The position numbers and the translations under genes are program-made. The notes below the pieces were generated by a model, which did no database searches, was not told the DNA's origin, and was given only the letters and a program-made list of their open reading frames with translations. A stretch of 64,000 nt of DNA from Candidatus Amulumruptor caecigallinarius (GTDB lineage: Bacteria; Bacteroidota; Bacteroidia; Bacteroidales; Muribaculaceae): NCBI GenBank assembly GCA_944321825.1, contig CALUMU010000012.1, positions 1 to 64,000 of the forward strand, read 5' to 3'. How positions within the stretch are numbered: the stretch's first letter is position 1; each line of letters opens with the position of its first letter. This document shows, piece by piece, positions 44,683 through 53,111 of this stretch.

Positions 44683-45555
44683 TTAGCCGATAGTATGGTT
44701 GGCAATCAGCTCTTTGATGAGGTCTTCAATCTGCTCGTCGTTGTTGTCAAGACGGCGGCAGTCCTTGGCAGTGAATACTACATTTTCCACGTTTTTCACC
44801 TTTGTGGGCGAACCGGCCAGACCTATCTGCTGAGGGTCGGCTTCTACGTAAGCTGCGCTCCACTCGTTGAGCTGGAGTTCTGGACGGTTTTTGACGAGTT
44901 CCTGAATCTTTTCTGGAAGCTTGCCTGTCTCGCTGGGAGAAGTGGCGTATTTGTATTTCTGCACTCTGATGGCATTGCGCGGACGGCAGTCGGCCGCTGT
45001 GCCGTTGACAGTTACAACGCAGGGGAGGGGGGCTTTAACGGTTTCGACTCCGTGTTCGAGACGGCGTTTTACTGTCACATAGCCGTTGGAAAGGTCCAAT
45101 ATTTCTTCAGCATATGTCACCTGCGGGATGCCGAGCTTTTCGGCAATCTGCGGTCCTACCTGAGCGGTGTCACCGTCGATGGCCTGGCGGCCACCGAGTA
45201 TGATGTCATAGTTGCCGATTTTTTTCACAGCCTGGGCCAGGGAATAGCTGGTAGCGAGGGTGTCAGCACCGCCGAGCGCACGGTCGGTAAGCACGATACC
45301 GGTGTCGGCTCCGCGGTATATGGCCTCACGGATGATTTCTGCAGCGCGGGGGAGACCCATTGTAAGCAGTGTCACGGTAGAGCCAGGGTTGGCATCCTTG
45401 AGACGGAGTGCCTGCTCTAACGCATTAAGGTCCTCGGGATTGAAGATGGCGGGTAGAGCCGCACGGTTGATGGTGCCATCTTCTTTCATTGCATCTTTGC
45501 CAACATTGCGAGTGTCAGGCACTTGCTTTGCGAGCACAATGATGTTAAGACTCAT
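44683..45555 (-). CDS. etfB: Electron transfer flavoprotein subunit beta
   Basis: The 290-residue protein begins LNIIVLAKQVPDTRNVG and contains FNPEDLNALEQALRLKD, DRALGGADTLATSYSLA and GRQAIDGDTAQVGPQIAE, all typical of Etf beta. It forms the heterodimer with EtfA. The gene heads the three-gene operon; a TAAATTTG -7 box lies about 150 bp upstream. Confidence 0.96.
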   Translation of the reverse strand: MSLNIIVLAKQVPDTRNVGKDAMKEDGTINRAALPAIFNPEDLNALEQALRLKDANPGSTVTLLTMGLPRAAEIIREAIYRGADTGIVLTDRALGGADTLATSYSLAQAVKKIGNYDIILGGRQAIDGDTAQVGPQIAEKLGIPQVTYAEEILDLSNGYVTVKRRLEHGVETVKAPLPCVVTVNGTAADCRPRNAIRVQKYKYATSPSETGKLPEKIQELVKNRPELQLNEWSAAYVEADPQQIGLAGSPTKVKNVENVVFTAKDCRRLDNNDEQIEDLIKELIANHTIG

Positions 45556-45705
45556 AGTTAATGTTATCGGTTATATTTATGAATGAGGTATTTAATCTCG
45601 TGGTTGCGGATGTACGGTAAGTGTTGCGGGTGGGTGATCGCTTTATCTATTACCATAGGTCATGCGACAGCTTTGGCATGAGGCCGTGGTGGGCATTTCA
45701 AGCTA

Positions 45706-45713
45706 CAAATTTA
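45706..45713 (-). promoter_or_regulatory. -7 box upstream of the etf operon (TAAATTTG)
   Basis: A perfect TAnnTTTG on the minus strand, 150 bp before etfB, in a 298-bp region (45556-45853) that holds no other recognisable gene. The -33 element is unclear. A leader of about 145 nt would result. Confidence 0.5.
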
Positions 45714-45853
45714 GTGACTTTTCTTAACAGTCAGATGTTATTTAACATTAAAAAAGTATGTATGCTATGTATATGGTTGATATTGTGACGTTTATGGCGT
45801 TGCCAAAGGTTGTCGGAGCGGTTGGCGGATGTTGTCGGCAGATACCGTGGTGC

Positions 45854-47827
45854 TTAGCGTAAATTTATGCGTTTGAGCAGTTTGTACGATGGTGCGATGC
45901 CCATCTGGCCGGCTTTGCTGAGGTCTGCGACTCCGGCTTCACGGTTGCCGAGCGACATATATGTGTAGCCACGGTTGTATAGGGCTTCTCCGAAATCGTC
46001 TCTAAGTTCGAGGGCGCGGGTGAATGAGGCAAGAGCCGATGTGAAATCTCCAGCCATCAGGAATATGCATCCTTTGTTGTAATAGGCAGCTGCCATATCG
46101 GGCGACAGCTCTATGGCTTTGTCGAGGTCGGCCAGTGCGGCAGCGTAGGGGAGGATGCCGCGCTCGCGCGTGTGTTCCGCCTGTTTTGCCCGTGCATAGC
46201 TACGCACTAAGTATGCTACGGTGAAGTCGGGTACCAAGCCTATGGCGCGGTCAAGGTCGCTGATGGCAGCTTCGTAGTTGTGTATAGTCATGTAATCCAT
46301 GGCACGGCCGAAATAGTCGATGGCGCGTGGCTGGGTTGTCGATGCGAGTATCTCGTCGTAGCGTTTGATGGAGTTGAAATGTTCTTGTATTATGCTTTCG
46401 TCGTCAAGCGATGGGACGTGGCATGTGGCAAGCAGTAGATGGTTGAGCTCTCGGAGCTTGTTGATACTGCTGACTTGACGCACGAAATCGTTTCCTTGGC
46501 TGAGTTCGGTAGTCGCTGTATAGTAGCTTATGGCCATCATCGGCTCGGTGTCGATGCCGTCGGAGTGGTCCTGTACCCGGCCTCTGATACTTTCGTTGTT
46601 GTAATCCTGGGCAAGTGCGGCCTCGTTGGATGCCTGCAGCAGAGTGGTGAACCGGCGTGAGACTTCCTCTTGAGTGGCTTCATCTGGAGCGTTGTCGTCC
46701 TCGGATGATTCGGCCGTGTTGTCGGGCATTATGTTCACCTTGCTTTTGGCCAATGCAAGTGATTTGTCATAATCGCGTTTGGCCTGGCGCGAATCCCCTT
46801 TTTCGCGGTAGATGTCAAACCGCAGGAAGTATGCTGCGGCGAAGTCGGGGTACTGCTTGATCACCTTGTCTATGTCCTTGATGGCAAGTTCGTAATTACC
46901 CGTTTCCTTGTAAAGTAGCGCACGGTTGTACAGGGAGCGGTAATCCTCGCCTTTGAGCCCTATTACCGTGGTCAGATCGTTGATAGCCTTGTTGTTGTCG
47001 TGGACTTCGGCGCGGAGAAGCGCACGGTTATAGAGTGCCGTTACGTTTGTGGGCTCTAATTCCACGGCATAATCGAGGTCGGCCATCGCCCCGAAATAAT
47101 CGTCCTGGCGATAGCGTATGAGGGAGCGGTTGACATACAGTCCGGCCATACGGGGCTCAAGCTGAAGTGCTGCATTTATGTCGTCAAGAGCCGACGAAAG
47201 GCTGTCGCGGCCCATATTTATATCCGTGCGTATCAGATAACCGTTGATTGAATTGGGAGAGAGTTCAAGGGCTTTGTTGACATCGGCAAGCGCCGCTATG
47301 GTGTCGTGGTTGATCATCTCCATACGGGCGCGGGCTATATAGCCGTCGCTGTGGCGTGGATAGACCTTGAGCAGGTGGTTGAACACATCGCTTGCCTCCT
47401 CGTAGCGTTCGGCTGAAGTAAGTGCCATGGCCTTGTTGTACAGGATGCTGCGGTTGTCAGGCAGCTGGGTCAGTGCGCGGTCGTAATCTTTTATGGCTTT
47501 GTCGGTGTCGCCCATGTTCTGGTAAGCCACGCCGCGCACTTCGTAGGCATCGGTGATAAACGGGTTGCGGTCTATGGCTTCGGATGCGTCCCTGACGGCG
47601 CCCTCGAAATCTTCAAGATTGAATTTTGCGATAGCTCTCATGAAATAGGGCTGCGCAAGGTATGGCTTGGCTTCGATAACACGGTTGAAGTATTGTATGG
47701 CCACCATGTAGTCGTCGAAATACAGCGCGTTCTGGCCAACACGTAGCATCTGGTCTGTGTTGATCTGCGACTTGGCGCACAGTGCCGTCAATAGTACCGT
47801 TATCGTTAGCAGTATGTGTCTGTACAT
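45854..47827 (-). CDS. Large tetratricopeptide-repeat protein, exported
   Basis: The 657-residue protein has a signal peptide (RHILLTITVLLTALCAKSQ) and then around twelve TPR units with the classical pattern. Examples are YFDDYMVAIQYFNRVIEAKP, DTDKAIKDYDRALTQLPDN and GNYELAIKDIDKVIKQYPD. A low-complexity break with acidic residues (TAESSEDDNAPDEA) splits the repeats in two blocks. TPR scaffolds mediate protein contacts in the envelope; no partner is evident. The start at 47827 begins the signal peptide, only 4 nt after a TATCTTTG -7 box. Confidence 0.85.
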   Translation of the reverse strand: MYRHILLTITVLLTALCAKSQINTDQMLRVGQNALYFDDYMVAIQYFNRVIEAKPYLAQPYFMRAIAKFNLEDFEGAVRDASEAIDRNPFITDAYEVRGVAYQNMGDTDKAIKDYDRALTQLPDNRSILYNKAMALTSAERYEEASDVFNHLLKVYPRHSDGYIARARMEMINHDTIAALADVNKALELSPNSINGYLIRTDINMGRDSLSSALDDINAALQLEPRMAGLYVNRSLIRYRQDDYFGAMADLDYAVELEPTNVTALYNRALLRAEVHDNNKAINDLTTVIGLKGEDYRSLYNRALLYKETGNYELAIKDIDKVIKQYPDFAAAYFLRFDIYREKGDSRQAKRDYDKSLALAKSKVNIMPDNTAESSEDDNAPDEATQEEVSRRFTTLLQASNEAALAQDYNNESIRGRVQDHSDGIDTEPMMAISYYTATTELSQGNDFVRQVSSINKLRELNHLLLATCHVPSLDDESIIQEHFNSIKRYDEILASTTQPRAIDYFGRAMDYMTIHNYEAAISDLDRAIGLVPDFTVAYLVRSYARAKQAEHTRERGILPYAAALADLDKAIELSPDMAAAYYNKGCIFLMAGDFTSALASFTRALELRDDFGEALYNRGYTYMSLGNREAGVADLSKAGQMGIAPSYKLLKRINLR

Positions 47828-47831
47828 GGTG

Positions 47832-47839
47832 CAAAGATA
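47832..47839 (-). promoter_or_regulatory. -7 box of the TPR gene (TATCTTTG), probably leaderless
   Basis: TATCTTTG ends 4 nt before the ATG at 47827, so transcription would begin at or next to the start codon. No clear -33 TTG is seen. Confidence 0.55.
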
Positions 47840-47960
47840 GTCATTATGGCTGATTGTGGCAGTGTCGATGGATATTTTAACCACAATGACGACAAATGTG
47901 ATATAAAATGTTTTTTATTCTGAAGAATTGTATAATCCGTGAGATTTGGTGCCGGAATAT

Positions 47961-47991
47961 TTGCAAAATAAGTATTTTAGTCTTAACTTTG
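47961..47991 (+). promoter_or_regulatory. tRNA-Cys promoter (TTG-N20-TAACTTTG)
   Basis: TTG at 47961-47963 is followed after 20 nt by TAACTTTG at 47984-47991. The tRNA begins at 48015, consistent with a short precursor. Confidence 0.85.
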
Positions 47992-48014
47992 CACTCGCAA
48001 ACCACAAGAGATAT

Positions 48015-48085
48015 GGTTCCTTGACCGAGTGGTTAGGTAGCGGTCTGCAAAACCGTTTACAGCAGTTCGAATCTGCTAGGAACCT
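48015..48085 (+). tRNA. tRNA-Cys (anticodon GCA)
   Basis: The 71-nt cloverleaf has acceptor stem GGTTCCT/AGGAACC, anticodon loop CTGCAAA with GCA, T-loop TTCGAAT and the U73 discriminator expected for cysteine. CCA is not encoded. It is flanked by a consensus promoter and a strong terminator, so it is a single-gene unit. Confidence 0.95.
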
Positions 48086-48088
48086 CAG

Positions 48089-48130
48089 TTTATAGAGCCA
48101 GTCAGCCAATCGGTCGACTGGCTCTATAAA
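48089..48130 (+). terminator. Terminator of tRNA-Cys
   Basis: A perfect 15-bp stem (48089-48103 with 48116-48130) surrounds a 12-nt loop and is followed by CTTTTATG. It begins 4 nt after the tRNA discriminator. Confidence 0.85.
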
Positions 48131-48182
48131 CTTTTATGCCAGTCGGAAATCCCGACTAATGTGCAATTAGTCCCCTCCGCAA

Positions 48183-48317
48183 TCAGTCCATTTCTTCAAA
48201 TGTTTCTTCGGTGCGATACATTTTACATATCAGTATGCCGCAAAGTGCAGATGGTCTATGCCACTTGCCTTTTGCTGCATTTCTGACATGTGATTTGACT
48301 TGAGATGATGCGGGCAT
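48183..48317 (-). CDS. Possible small protein of 44 residues
   Basis: A short frame starts at ATG 48317 with PASSQVKSHVRNAAKGKWH and ends TEETFEEMD. Its composition (basic N-terminal half, acidic end) looks coding, and the open frame extends upstream without interruption to the TAG stop of the aspartyl-protease-like gene, in the same frame. No family is recognised. It could be a real small gene, a remnant of a longer C terminus beyond a stop, or chance. The rest of 48131-48359 shows only a small palindrome (GACTAA/TTAGTC near 48150). Confidence 0.35.
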   Translation of the reverse strand: MPASSQVKSHVRNAAKGKWHRPSALCGILICKMYRTEETFEEMD

Positions 48318-48359
48318 CAGTCTTTCGCCCTCACGATCAGTCGGATATTTGCACTTAAT

Positions 48360-49316
48360 CTATCTCACTTCCAAATAGAGGTCTTTGTCCGGCTCACCGT
48401 GCTCCTCTATAGAATAAGACAGTACGAAATTGCAACGGTGCATAAATTCGGCTCCTATGTAGTTGCTATCTACTACACGGCTGTTCACGATTTTGCATGA
48501 ATCGACCCGAGCCCCGGCAATCGTAATGGGTATATTAAAGATAGCGAGCGTGTCGGTCAGGTTGTCATTGATCTGACGAGTCTTTTCTTCGTAAGGGAAA
48601 AGCTCCTTAAGACGGTCTGCAACAGCGTTGTTTATCTCCAAAGTGCCTGCATAGCCTAAATCGAGAGTAAAACGTATTTCCTCATTCATACCGTCTATAT
48701 AAATCGGAATAGCATCATAACGCAGACCGTCAGGAATATATGTCATACCTGAAGCCGCTTTTTCAAGCATGGTTTTATTGTCAGAGTGGAAAAGCGTGAT
48801 TATGCCCGTTTCCGTGTCGAATTTCCATGTGCCGACCGATAGCATATCTGAACCGAAAACACCCTCTCCTATTATGTCATATATGGTTTCATCCTTGGGG
48901 ATGTTTTTGAAAAGCGGCTCTTTGATTTTTACTTTGCCAAACGAGATTGTTTCAAATCTATACAGATCAATATCGCTTGACTCCTGATATGCATTGCTCC
49001 ATTTGAGCGGCATCTTTCCCCAAAATTGACCGCCATAAGCACGTATTGAATCTTCGCGCATAAGGCTCGTGGCTTGAGTATCTATGCGGAGCGGGATTTG
49101 ACGCGTACCGTTGATGGTGCAATCAATCATAAACCAACCCTCTTCGCTGTATCGTATCGGATACTGATAGCACGCATTTTCCGGAAGTACCGACAGATAC
49201 GCAAATCTATGCGTGCTATAACGAATCAAAGGGCATATATAATAAGCTGCCGCTGCACCAATAAGTGCTATCAGCGTTGCTGCAATAATTAAAGTGCGTC
49301 TTGTCTTTTTCGTCAT
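48360..49316 (-). CDS. Membrane-anchored aspartyl-protease-like protein, degenerate motif
   Basis: The 318-residue protein has an N-terminal membrane anchor (TLIIAATLIALIGAAAAYYI) and two retropepsin-like halves. The first half has LRIDTQATSLM where active enzymes have DTGAS/T, and the second has FTLDLGYAGTLEI. IGEGVFGSDMLSVGTWKFDTETG matches the G-x-D-x-L loop of clan AA proteases. The Gly-to-Gln change in the first motif makes activity doubtful, so it may be a binding protein. The function is unknown. The gene stands alone, with a hairpin upstream that ends the neighbouring gene. Confidence 0.65.
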   Translation of the reverse strand: MTKKTRRTLIIAATLIALIGAAAAYYICPLIRYSTHRFAYLSVLPENACYQYPIRYSEEGWFMIDCTINGTRQIPLRIDTQATSLMREDSIRAYGGQFWGKMPLKWSNAYQESSDIDLYRFETISFGKVKIKEPLFKNIPKDETIYDIIGEGVFGSDMLSVGTWKFDTETGIITLFHSDNKTMLEKAASGMTYIPDGLRYDAIPIYIDGMNEEIRFTLDLGYAGTLEINNAVADRLKELFPYEEKTRQINDNLTDTLAIFNIPITIAGARVDSCKIVNSRVVDSNYIGAEFMHRCNFVLSYSIEEHGEPDKDLYLEVR

Positions 49317-49385
49317 CTCCTGTGATTTAGGGTTGCAAGCTCCGAAAAATATACAATTCGATTTATTATTATCTTCAGTATTAAA

Positions 49386-49425
49386 CAGTTGTAGTAGGGA
49401 GCTTTGAAGCTCCCTACTACAACTG
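49386..49425 (-). terminator. Terminator of the BACON/Big_2 lipoprotein gene
   Basis: A nearly perfect inverted repeat of 18 bp (49386-49403 with 49408-49425) around a TTGA loop is followed, in the direction of transcription, by TTTAATACTG. It begins 7 bp after the stop codon. Confidence 0.85.
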
Positions 49426-49431
49426 TGATAA

Positions 49432-51081
49432 TTATTCGGTGTAGGTTATTGCCATTTCTGCGACCTCATAAGGCTCTGCGCTCGACTTTTGGTATTTCCG
49501 CGTGATTTTGGTCAGCAGGCCGTCGGCATCGGTCTGGTAACGGCACTCGTACTTATAAGTCGAACCGCTTCCTGGAACCCCCAGGGAATAAACTGTTTCG
49601 GCCATGTGTTCCGACCGTTTGCCCGTAAGGCCGATGAGCGGGAAGAGGTTATTACTATCCCCTGAAGCGAAAGCCCAGCCTTCTGTCTCCAGCACAACAA
49701 ACCAGTTTAGGTCGAGATTGGTCTTGTTAGGGACCGTCCCATAGCTCGCCTTGTCGATAAGGTCATAGCTGTCAACCGTCCCCCACCATACTTCTGTCGG
49801 GTTGCCGCCAGTCCACGTGATGCGTTCCTCATCGCTATCGGTAGAGATGGATTTCACAAGACGGCCTTCGGCATCGTAAAAAAGTTCGTAATTGCCGGTC
49901 CACTGAGTCGGCTGATTATTACCTTTATCATCGTAACTCAGAAACTTGCCCGACACGACCCGCCCGGCATCGTCAAGCTTGGCCGAACCGGTTTCCCTAT
50001 ATGAGTCTGCTGCGCCTTCCCCCTTACGCGTAATCTCGTAAGCAACACTCCTGTCACCGTAAGTAAAGTCTACTGTAATCGTGACAGGAACGAGTGCACG
50101 GGCGGTAGTGGAAGGAGTAGCGGCTGCTGCTTGAATCCGTCTGCGGCCAAATCCAGGGGATGGATCGGTTGTCTCGGCATAGGTCTCTACGACCATCTTT
50201 GTCAAGCGGGATTTCCCGTCATAGAAGAAATTCACGATATCATTGCCATCTTCCTCCTTGTTACCTGCACCTGAATAGTACCAATAGGTATTCTCCATAC
50301 GGGCAATCAGCTTTTGGCTTGGCGGTATGGTGGGTTCGTTGCCGCCGACGGTTACAGTACAGGATGCCGACACGCCCTTGTTAGAAGATGAAGTCGCCGT
50401 AATGGTCGTCGATCCGTCGGCTATTGCGGTTATTTCACCGGTTACGGCGTTAACGGTTGCGATTGACGGATTGCCGCTCGACCACATCACCGATTTGATC
50501 GTTGCATCGGCGGGCGTGACAGTAGCGGTAAGTGTAGCTCTGTCGCCTGCTTCAAGGATGAGTTCGGTCTTGTCAAGGGCGATGTTTGTCACTTTGACCG
50601 GCGGTTCGTTCTGACTGCCGTCATGCTTGGTGCCTTCTTGGACGACTGTTACGGTAAAGTTGTTGTTGCCCGATCGGATAGTAATCATGGCCTCGCGCCG
50701 CTCCCCGGTATAGTTTTGGTCGATTTCGATGCGGAGCGTAATAGTGCCGGCTCCGCCGCTGTATGCCTCGCTGTTGCCGTTATAGAGCCTCAGCCATACT
50801 ACATTATTGGCGTTGTCATCGGCGGTTCGAGCAACTGGTTTGGCCTGTATGGATGCCGGTCCAGCCACCTGCGGCTCTATTTCGTTGACGGTCGCCATCC
50901 ATGGGGCATCGGTCGTGAACGAAAAACCGCCACCATCCGTGTTCTCGTTATCTGCATAGGCGGTTTGCATGAGCTGCTCATGTGTCGGCGGAATGAATGT
51001 ACCTCCGCTGACATCCTCTTTACTGCAACCAGCCATCATCAAGACTGCTGCAAGCGTGAAAATAAGGAGTATTTTATTCAT
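49432..51081 (-). CDS. Surface lipoprotein with BACON-like, Big_2 and DUF4595-like regions
   Basis: The 549-residue lipoprotein signal ends at MMAGCSKED. A BACON-like Ig domain (about 50-155; FSFTTDAPWMATV and NNNFTVTVVQEG) is followed by a Big_2 domain (about 165-248; LDKTELILEAGDRATLTATV and GEITAIADGSTTITA). A C-terminal region of about 290 residues (FFYDGKSRLTKMVVETY; YELFYDAEGRLVKSI; YQTDADGLLTKITRKY) resembles the YD-repeat-like DUF4595 of Bacteroidota lipoproteins. This is a typical secreted/surface layout for binding polymers or host material; the ligand is unknown. No SusC/D neighbours are present. Confidence 0.8.
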   Translation of the reverse strand: MNKILLIFTLAAVLMMAGCSKEDVSGGTFIPPTHEQLMQTAYADNENTDGGGFSFTTDAPWMATVNEIEPQVAGPASIQAKPVARTADDNANNVVWLRLYNGNSEAYSGGAGTITLRIEIDQNYTGERREAMITIRSGNNNFTVTVVQEGTKHDGSQNEPPVKVTNIALDKTELILEAGDRATLTATVTPADATIKSVMWSSGNPSIATVNAVTGEITAIADGSTTITATSSSNKGVSASCTVTVGGNEPTIPPSQKLIARMENTYWYYSGAGNKEEDGNDIVNFFYDGKSRLTKMVVETYAETTDPSPGFGRRRIQAAAATPSTTARALVPVTITVDFTYGDRSVAYEITRKGEGAADSYRETGSAKLDDAGRVVSGKFLSYDDKGNNQPTQWTGNYELFYDAEGRLVKSISTDSDEERITWTGGNPTEVWWGTVDSYDLIDKASYGTVPNKTNLDLNWFVVLETEGWAFASGDSNNLFPLIGLTGKRSEHMAETVYSLGVPGSGSTYKYECRYQTDADGLLTKITRKYQKSSAEPYEVAEMAITYTE

Positions 51082-51134
51082 TTATGCAAATCGGTTACGC
51101 CCGTCCTGGAGGAGTAGGTTTAGTTATACAAATA

Positions 51135-51884
51135 TTATAAAGTGTCGTTGAGCAAACGGCCCTTAAGGGCATCAAAATGTTTGCGAGCCTTGTTGGTGCG
51201 GAGGTATGCTTCTATGGTGTCGGCATGGCGGTGGTTGTGGAGGTCGGTGCCTAAAAAGTCCACAAATCCCATGCTTATGAGCCATTCGGCTGTTTCACGG
51301 TCGGTAGAGCCGTATTGTCCGGCAAGGCTCAGTATGTTTGTCTGAAACAGCAGTCCTTTGTGGTGGAGCTCGGAGTACCTCTGCTTGCCGGTCGAACCGG
51401 TTGAATTGTAATATCTGTAACGCTCGGGATGGGCAAGAATCGGGACAAGCCCTTTGAGTTTGAGGTTGAACACAAAGTTTTCCAGATCCCAGGGCTCCTG
51501 CATGAATGAGTTTTCTATCAATATGTAGTCTTTGGGAAGAGTTGTGGCGATGCCTTGTTCTATCTGCCGGGTTGAAAGTTCACCGATACGGTATTCGGCG
51601 TGACGCTCTATAACCATGTCGAGCGAGGTCTTTTTGACGGCTTCCTGAAGCTCCTCCAATGCGGGGTCAAGCGTGTCAGGCGAATTTTCAAACACGTCAT
51701 CGGCTACGTGCGGACTCGCATATATCCGTCGCAGCCCCCACTCTTTCATCCGCGAGAGGAGTTCGATCGATGTCGCGGTGTCGGGCGAACCGTCATCGAC
51801 TCCTGGGACTATATGGCAGTGTATGTCGGTATATATAGGGAGTTTTACAGCCTCGTTAGGCTTTTTTTTGAATAATCTTATCAT
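51135..51884 (-). CDS. CpsB/YwqE-type tyrosine phosphatase (PHP fold)
   Basis: The 249-residue protein has the PHP metal-binding motif TDIHCHIVPGVDDG near the N terminus. ASPHVADDVFE, a central FSN-like NSFMQEP, LKGLVPILAHPERYRYY and DFLGTDLHNHRH provide the remaining ligands. Such Mn-dependent phosphatases dephosphorylate tyrosine kinases that control capsule and exopolysaccharide export. No Wzc-like kinase or polysaccharide genes lie nearby in this window, so it appears unlinked from its presumed target. Confidence 0.88.
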   Translation of the reverse strand: MIRLFKKKPNEAVKLPIYTDIHCHIVPGVDDGSPDTATSIELLSRMKEWGLRRIYASPHVADDVFENSPDTLDPALEELQEAVKKTSLDMVIERHAEYRIGELSTRQIEQGIATTLPKDYILIENSFMQEPWDLENFVFNLKLKGLVPILAHPERYRYYNSTGSTGKQRYSELHHKGLLFQTNILSLAGQYGSTDRETAEWLISMGFVDFLGTDLHNHRHADTIEAYLRTNKARKHFDALKGRLLNDTL

Positions 51885-51944
51885 TCGTTCTGAGTTGATG
51901 TGTGTATCTTTATTTATAACAGCTGAGTAGTGGCTGTTGTTGTG

Positions 51945-53042
51945 TCATTGGGCTACAATGCCGGTTTCCTTAATGGCTCCGGTGAGAGGCTCGAAGTGTG
52001 CATAACCTGGGGCTTTTTTGTCAGAGAACATTGATGGCTCCATGCCGAATACTACTCCGAGCTGGGGGATCTGGAATGTCTGTTTGTCTAATTCTTCCCC
52101 GTCGTATGTAATGGATATTTCGGCTATGCCTGGTATACGGTACGCTACGCCTCCTTTGGGGAAGCGTTTTTCCTCTCCTTTGTCGGTCAAAGGTATCGTG
52201 CCACGGGATATGACTTTATAGTTGAGGTATATCGGTTCGCCGGCGAGGTCGTCGGCAGGGAGAAGCCCTTTGACAGGCGATATACGCGCTATTACCACGT
52301 TTTGAGACTCCTCTCCCGGTGTAAATGTATATGTTTCAATTTCCGACGATGATATTTTTACGCCTGTAAACATTGCGGTCAACGCTTCTTCTTGCTGGGC
52401 GAGGTTGTCTAAGGCTATCTGCATGGCTTGTCCGTCTTTAGGCATTCCGTCGGCATTTCCAGATATGATGTCGTTGCGGTTTTGGCGCAGTTCGAATATT
52501 TTGTCCGCCGCGAGTTCTGCCCGTTTGGCTGTGGATGTGCTCTGTATCATCTCTTCGGTCATGGCTTGGCGTGCCGCCGGGGAGTCGAGGATGCTTGGTT
52601 GCGGCTGTTTAGGCTCCAGCGTCGGCTTTGCCGGGGTCGATGGGGCATAGCCTTCGTCGTTGATGCTGACAGGGGCATTGTTGGAATCAACCACGATTAT
52701 GACCGGCGAGTTGTTTTTAAATTTCACGTTATATCTCTGCTCGTCATCCGGGACAGCAGTCTGTATAAGCTCTGCGCCGGCAAGTGTCCATCTTTGTGAT
52801 GCGCTCTGTATCGGAGAGGTTTTCAGATATTTAGAGGCATAATTGTATAATTCTCCAGGGCGCGACTCCGTGCGTTCGGCTTCGAGTGTGACATTTATGA
52901 CGGCAGAGGGCAGTGTGTAGACCAATCCGTAGTCGTTGGCTTTGGTCGCGGTGAGCTTTGTGGTGGTTTGGGCATGTGCCGGACCGCTTGCGGCGACGCA
53001 CATTGCCATGACTGCCATTGGCATTATAAAGTTTCGTGACAT
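51945..53042 (-). CDS. DUF4831 family secreted protein
   Basis: The 365-residue protein has a signal peptide (MPMAVMAMCVAASGPAHAQ). It is rich in beta segments: YGLVYTLPSAVINVTLEAERTE, AELIQTAVPDDEQRY, IQSTSTAKRAELAADKIFELRQNR and a C-terminal GVAYRIPGIAEISITYDGEEL. The pattern matches the Bacteroidota DUF4831 family, whose role is unknown. It lies 69 bp downstream of nnr and 60 bp upstream of the CpsB-type gene, all in one direction. Confidence 0.8.
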   Translation of the reverse strand: MSRNFIMPMAVMAMCVAASGPAHAQTTTKLTATKANDYGLVYTLPSAVINVTLEAERTESRPGELYNYASKYLKTSPIQSASQRWTLAGAELIQTAVPDDEQRYNVKFKNNSPVIIVVDSNNAPVSINDEGYAPSTPAKPTLEPKQPQPSILDSPAARQAMTEEMIQSTSTAKRAELAADKIFELRQNRNDIISGNADGMPKDGQAMQIALDNLAQQEEALTAMFTGVKISSSEIETYTFTPGEESQNVVIARISPVKGLLPADDLAGEPIYLNYKVISRGTIPLTDKGEEKRFPKGGVAYRIPGIAEISITYDGEELDKQTFQIPQLGVVFGMEPSMFSDKKAPGYAHFEPLTGAIKETGIVAQ

Positions 53043-53111
53043 AGCCTTAAAGTGTATTGTTTTATAGATGGTTGATTGCTTTATATATCTCGGGTCATAC
53101 TTGCGGGGTGG

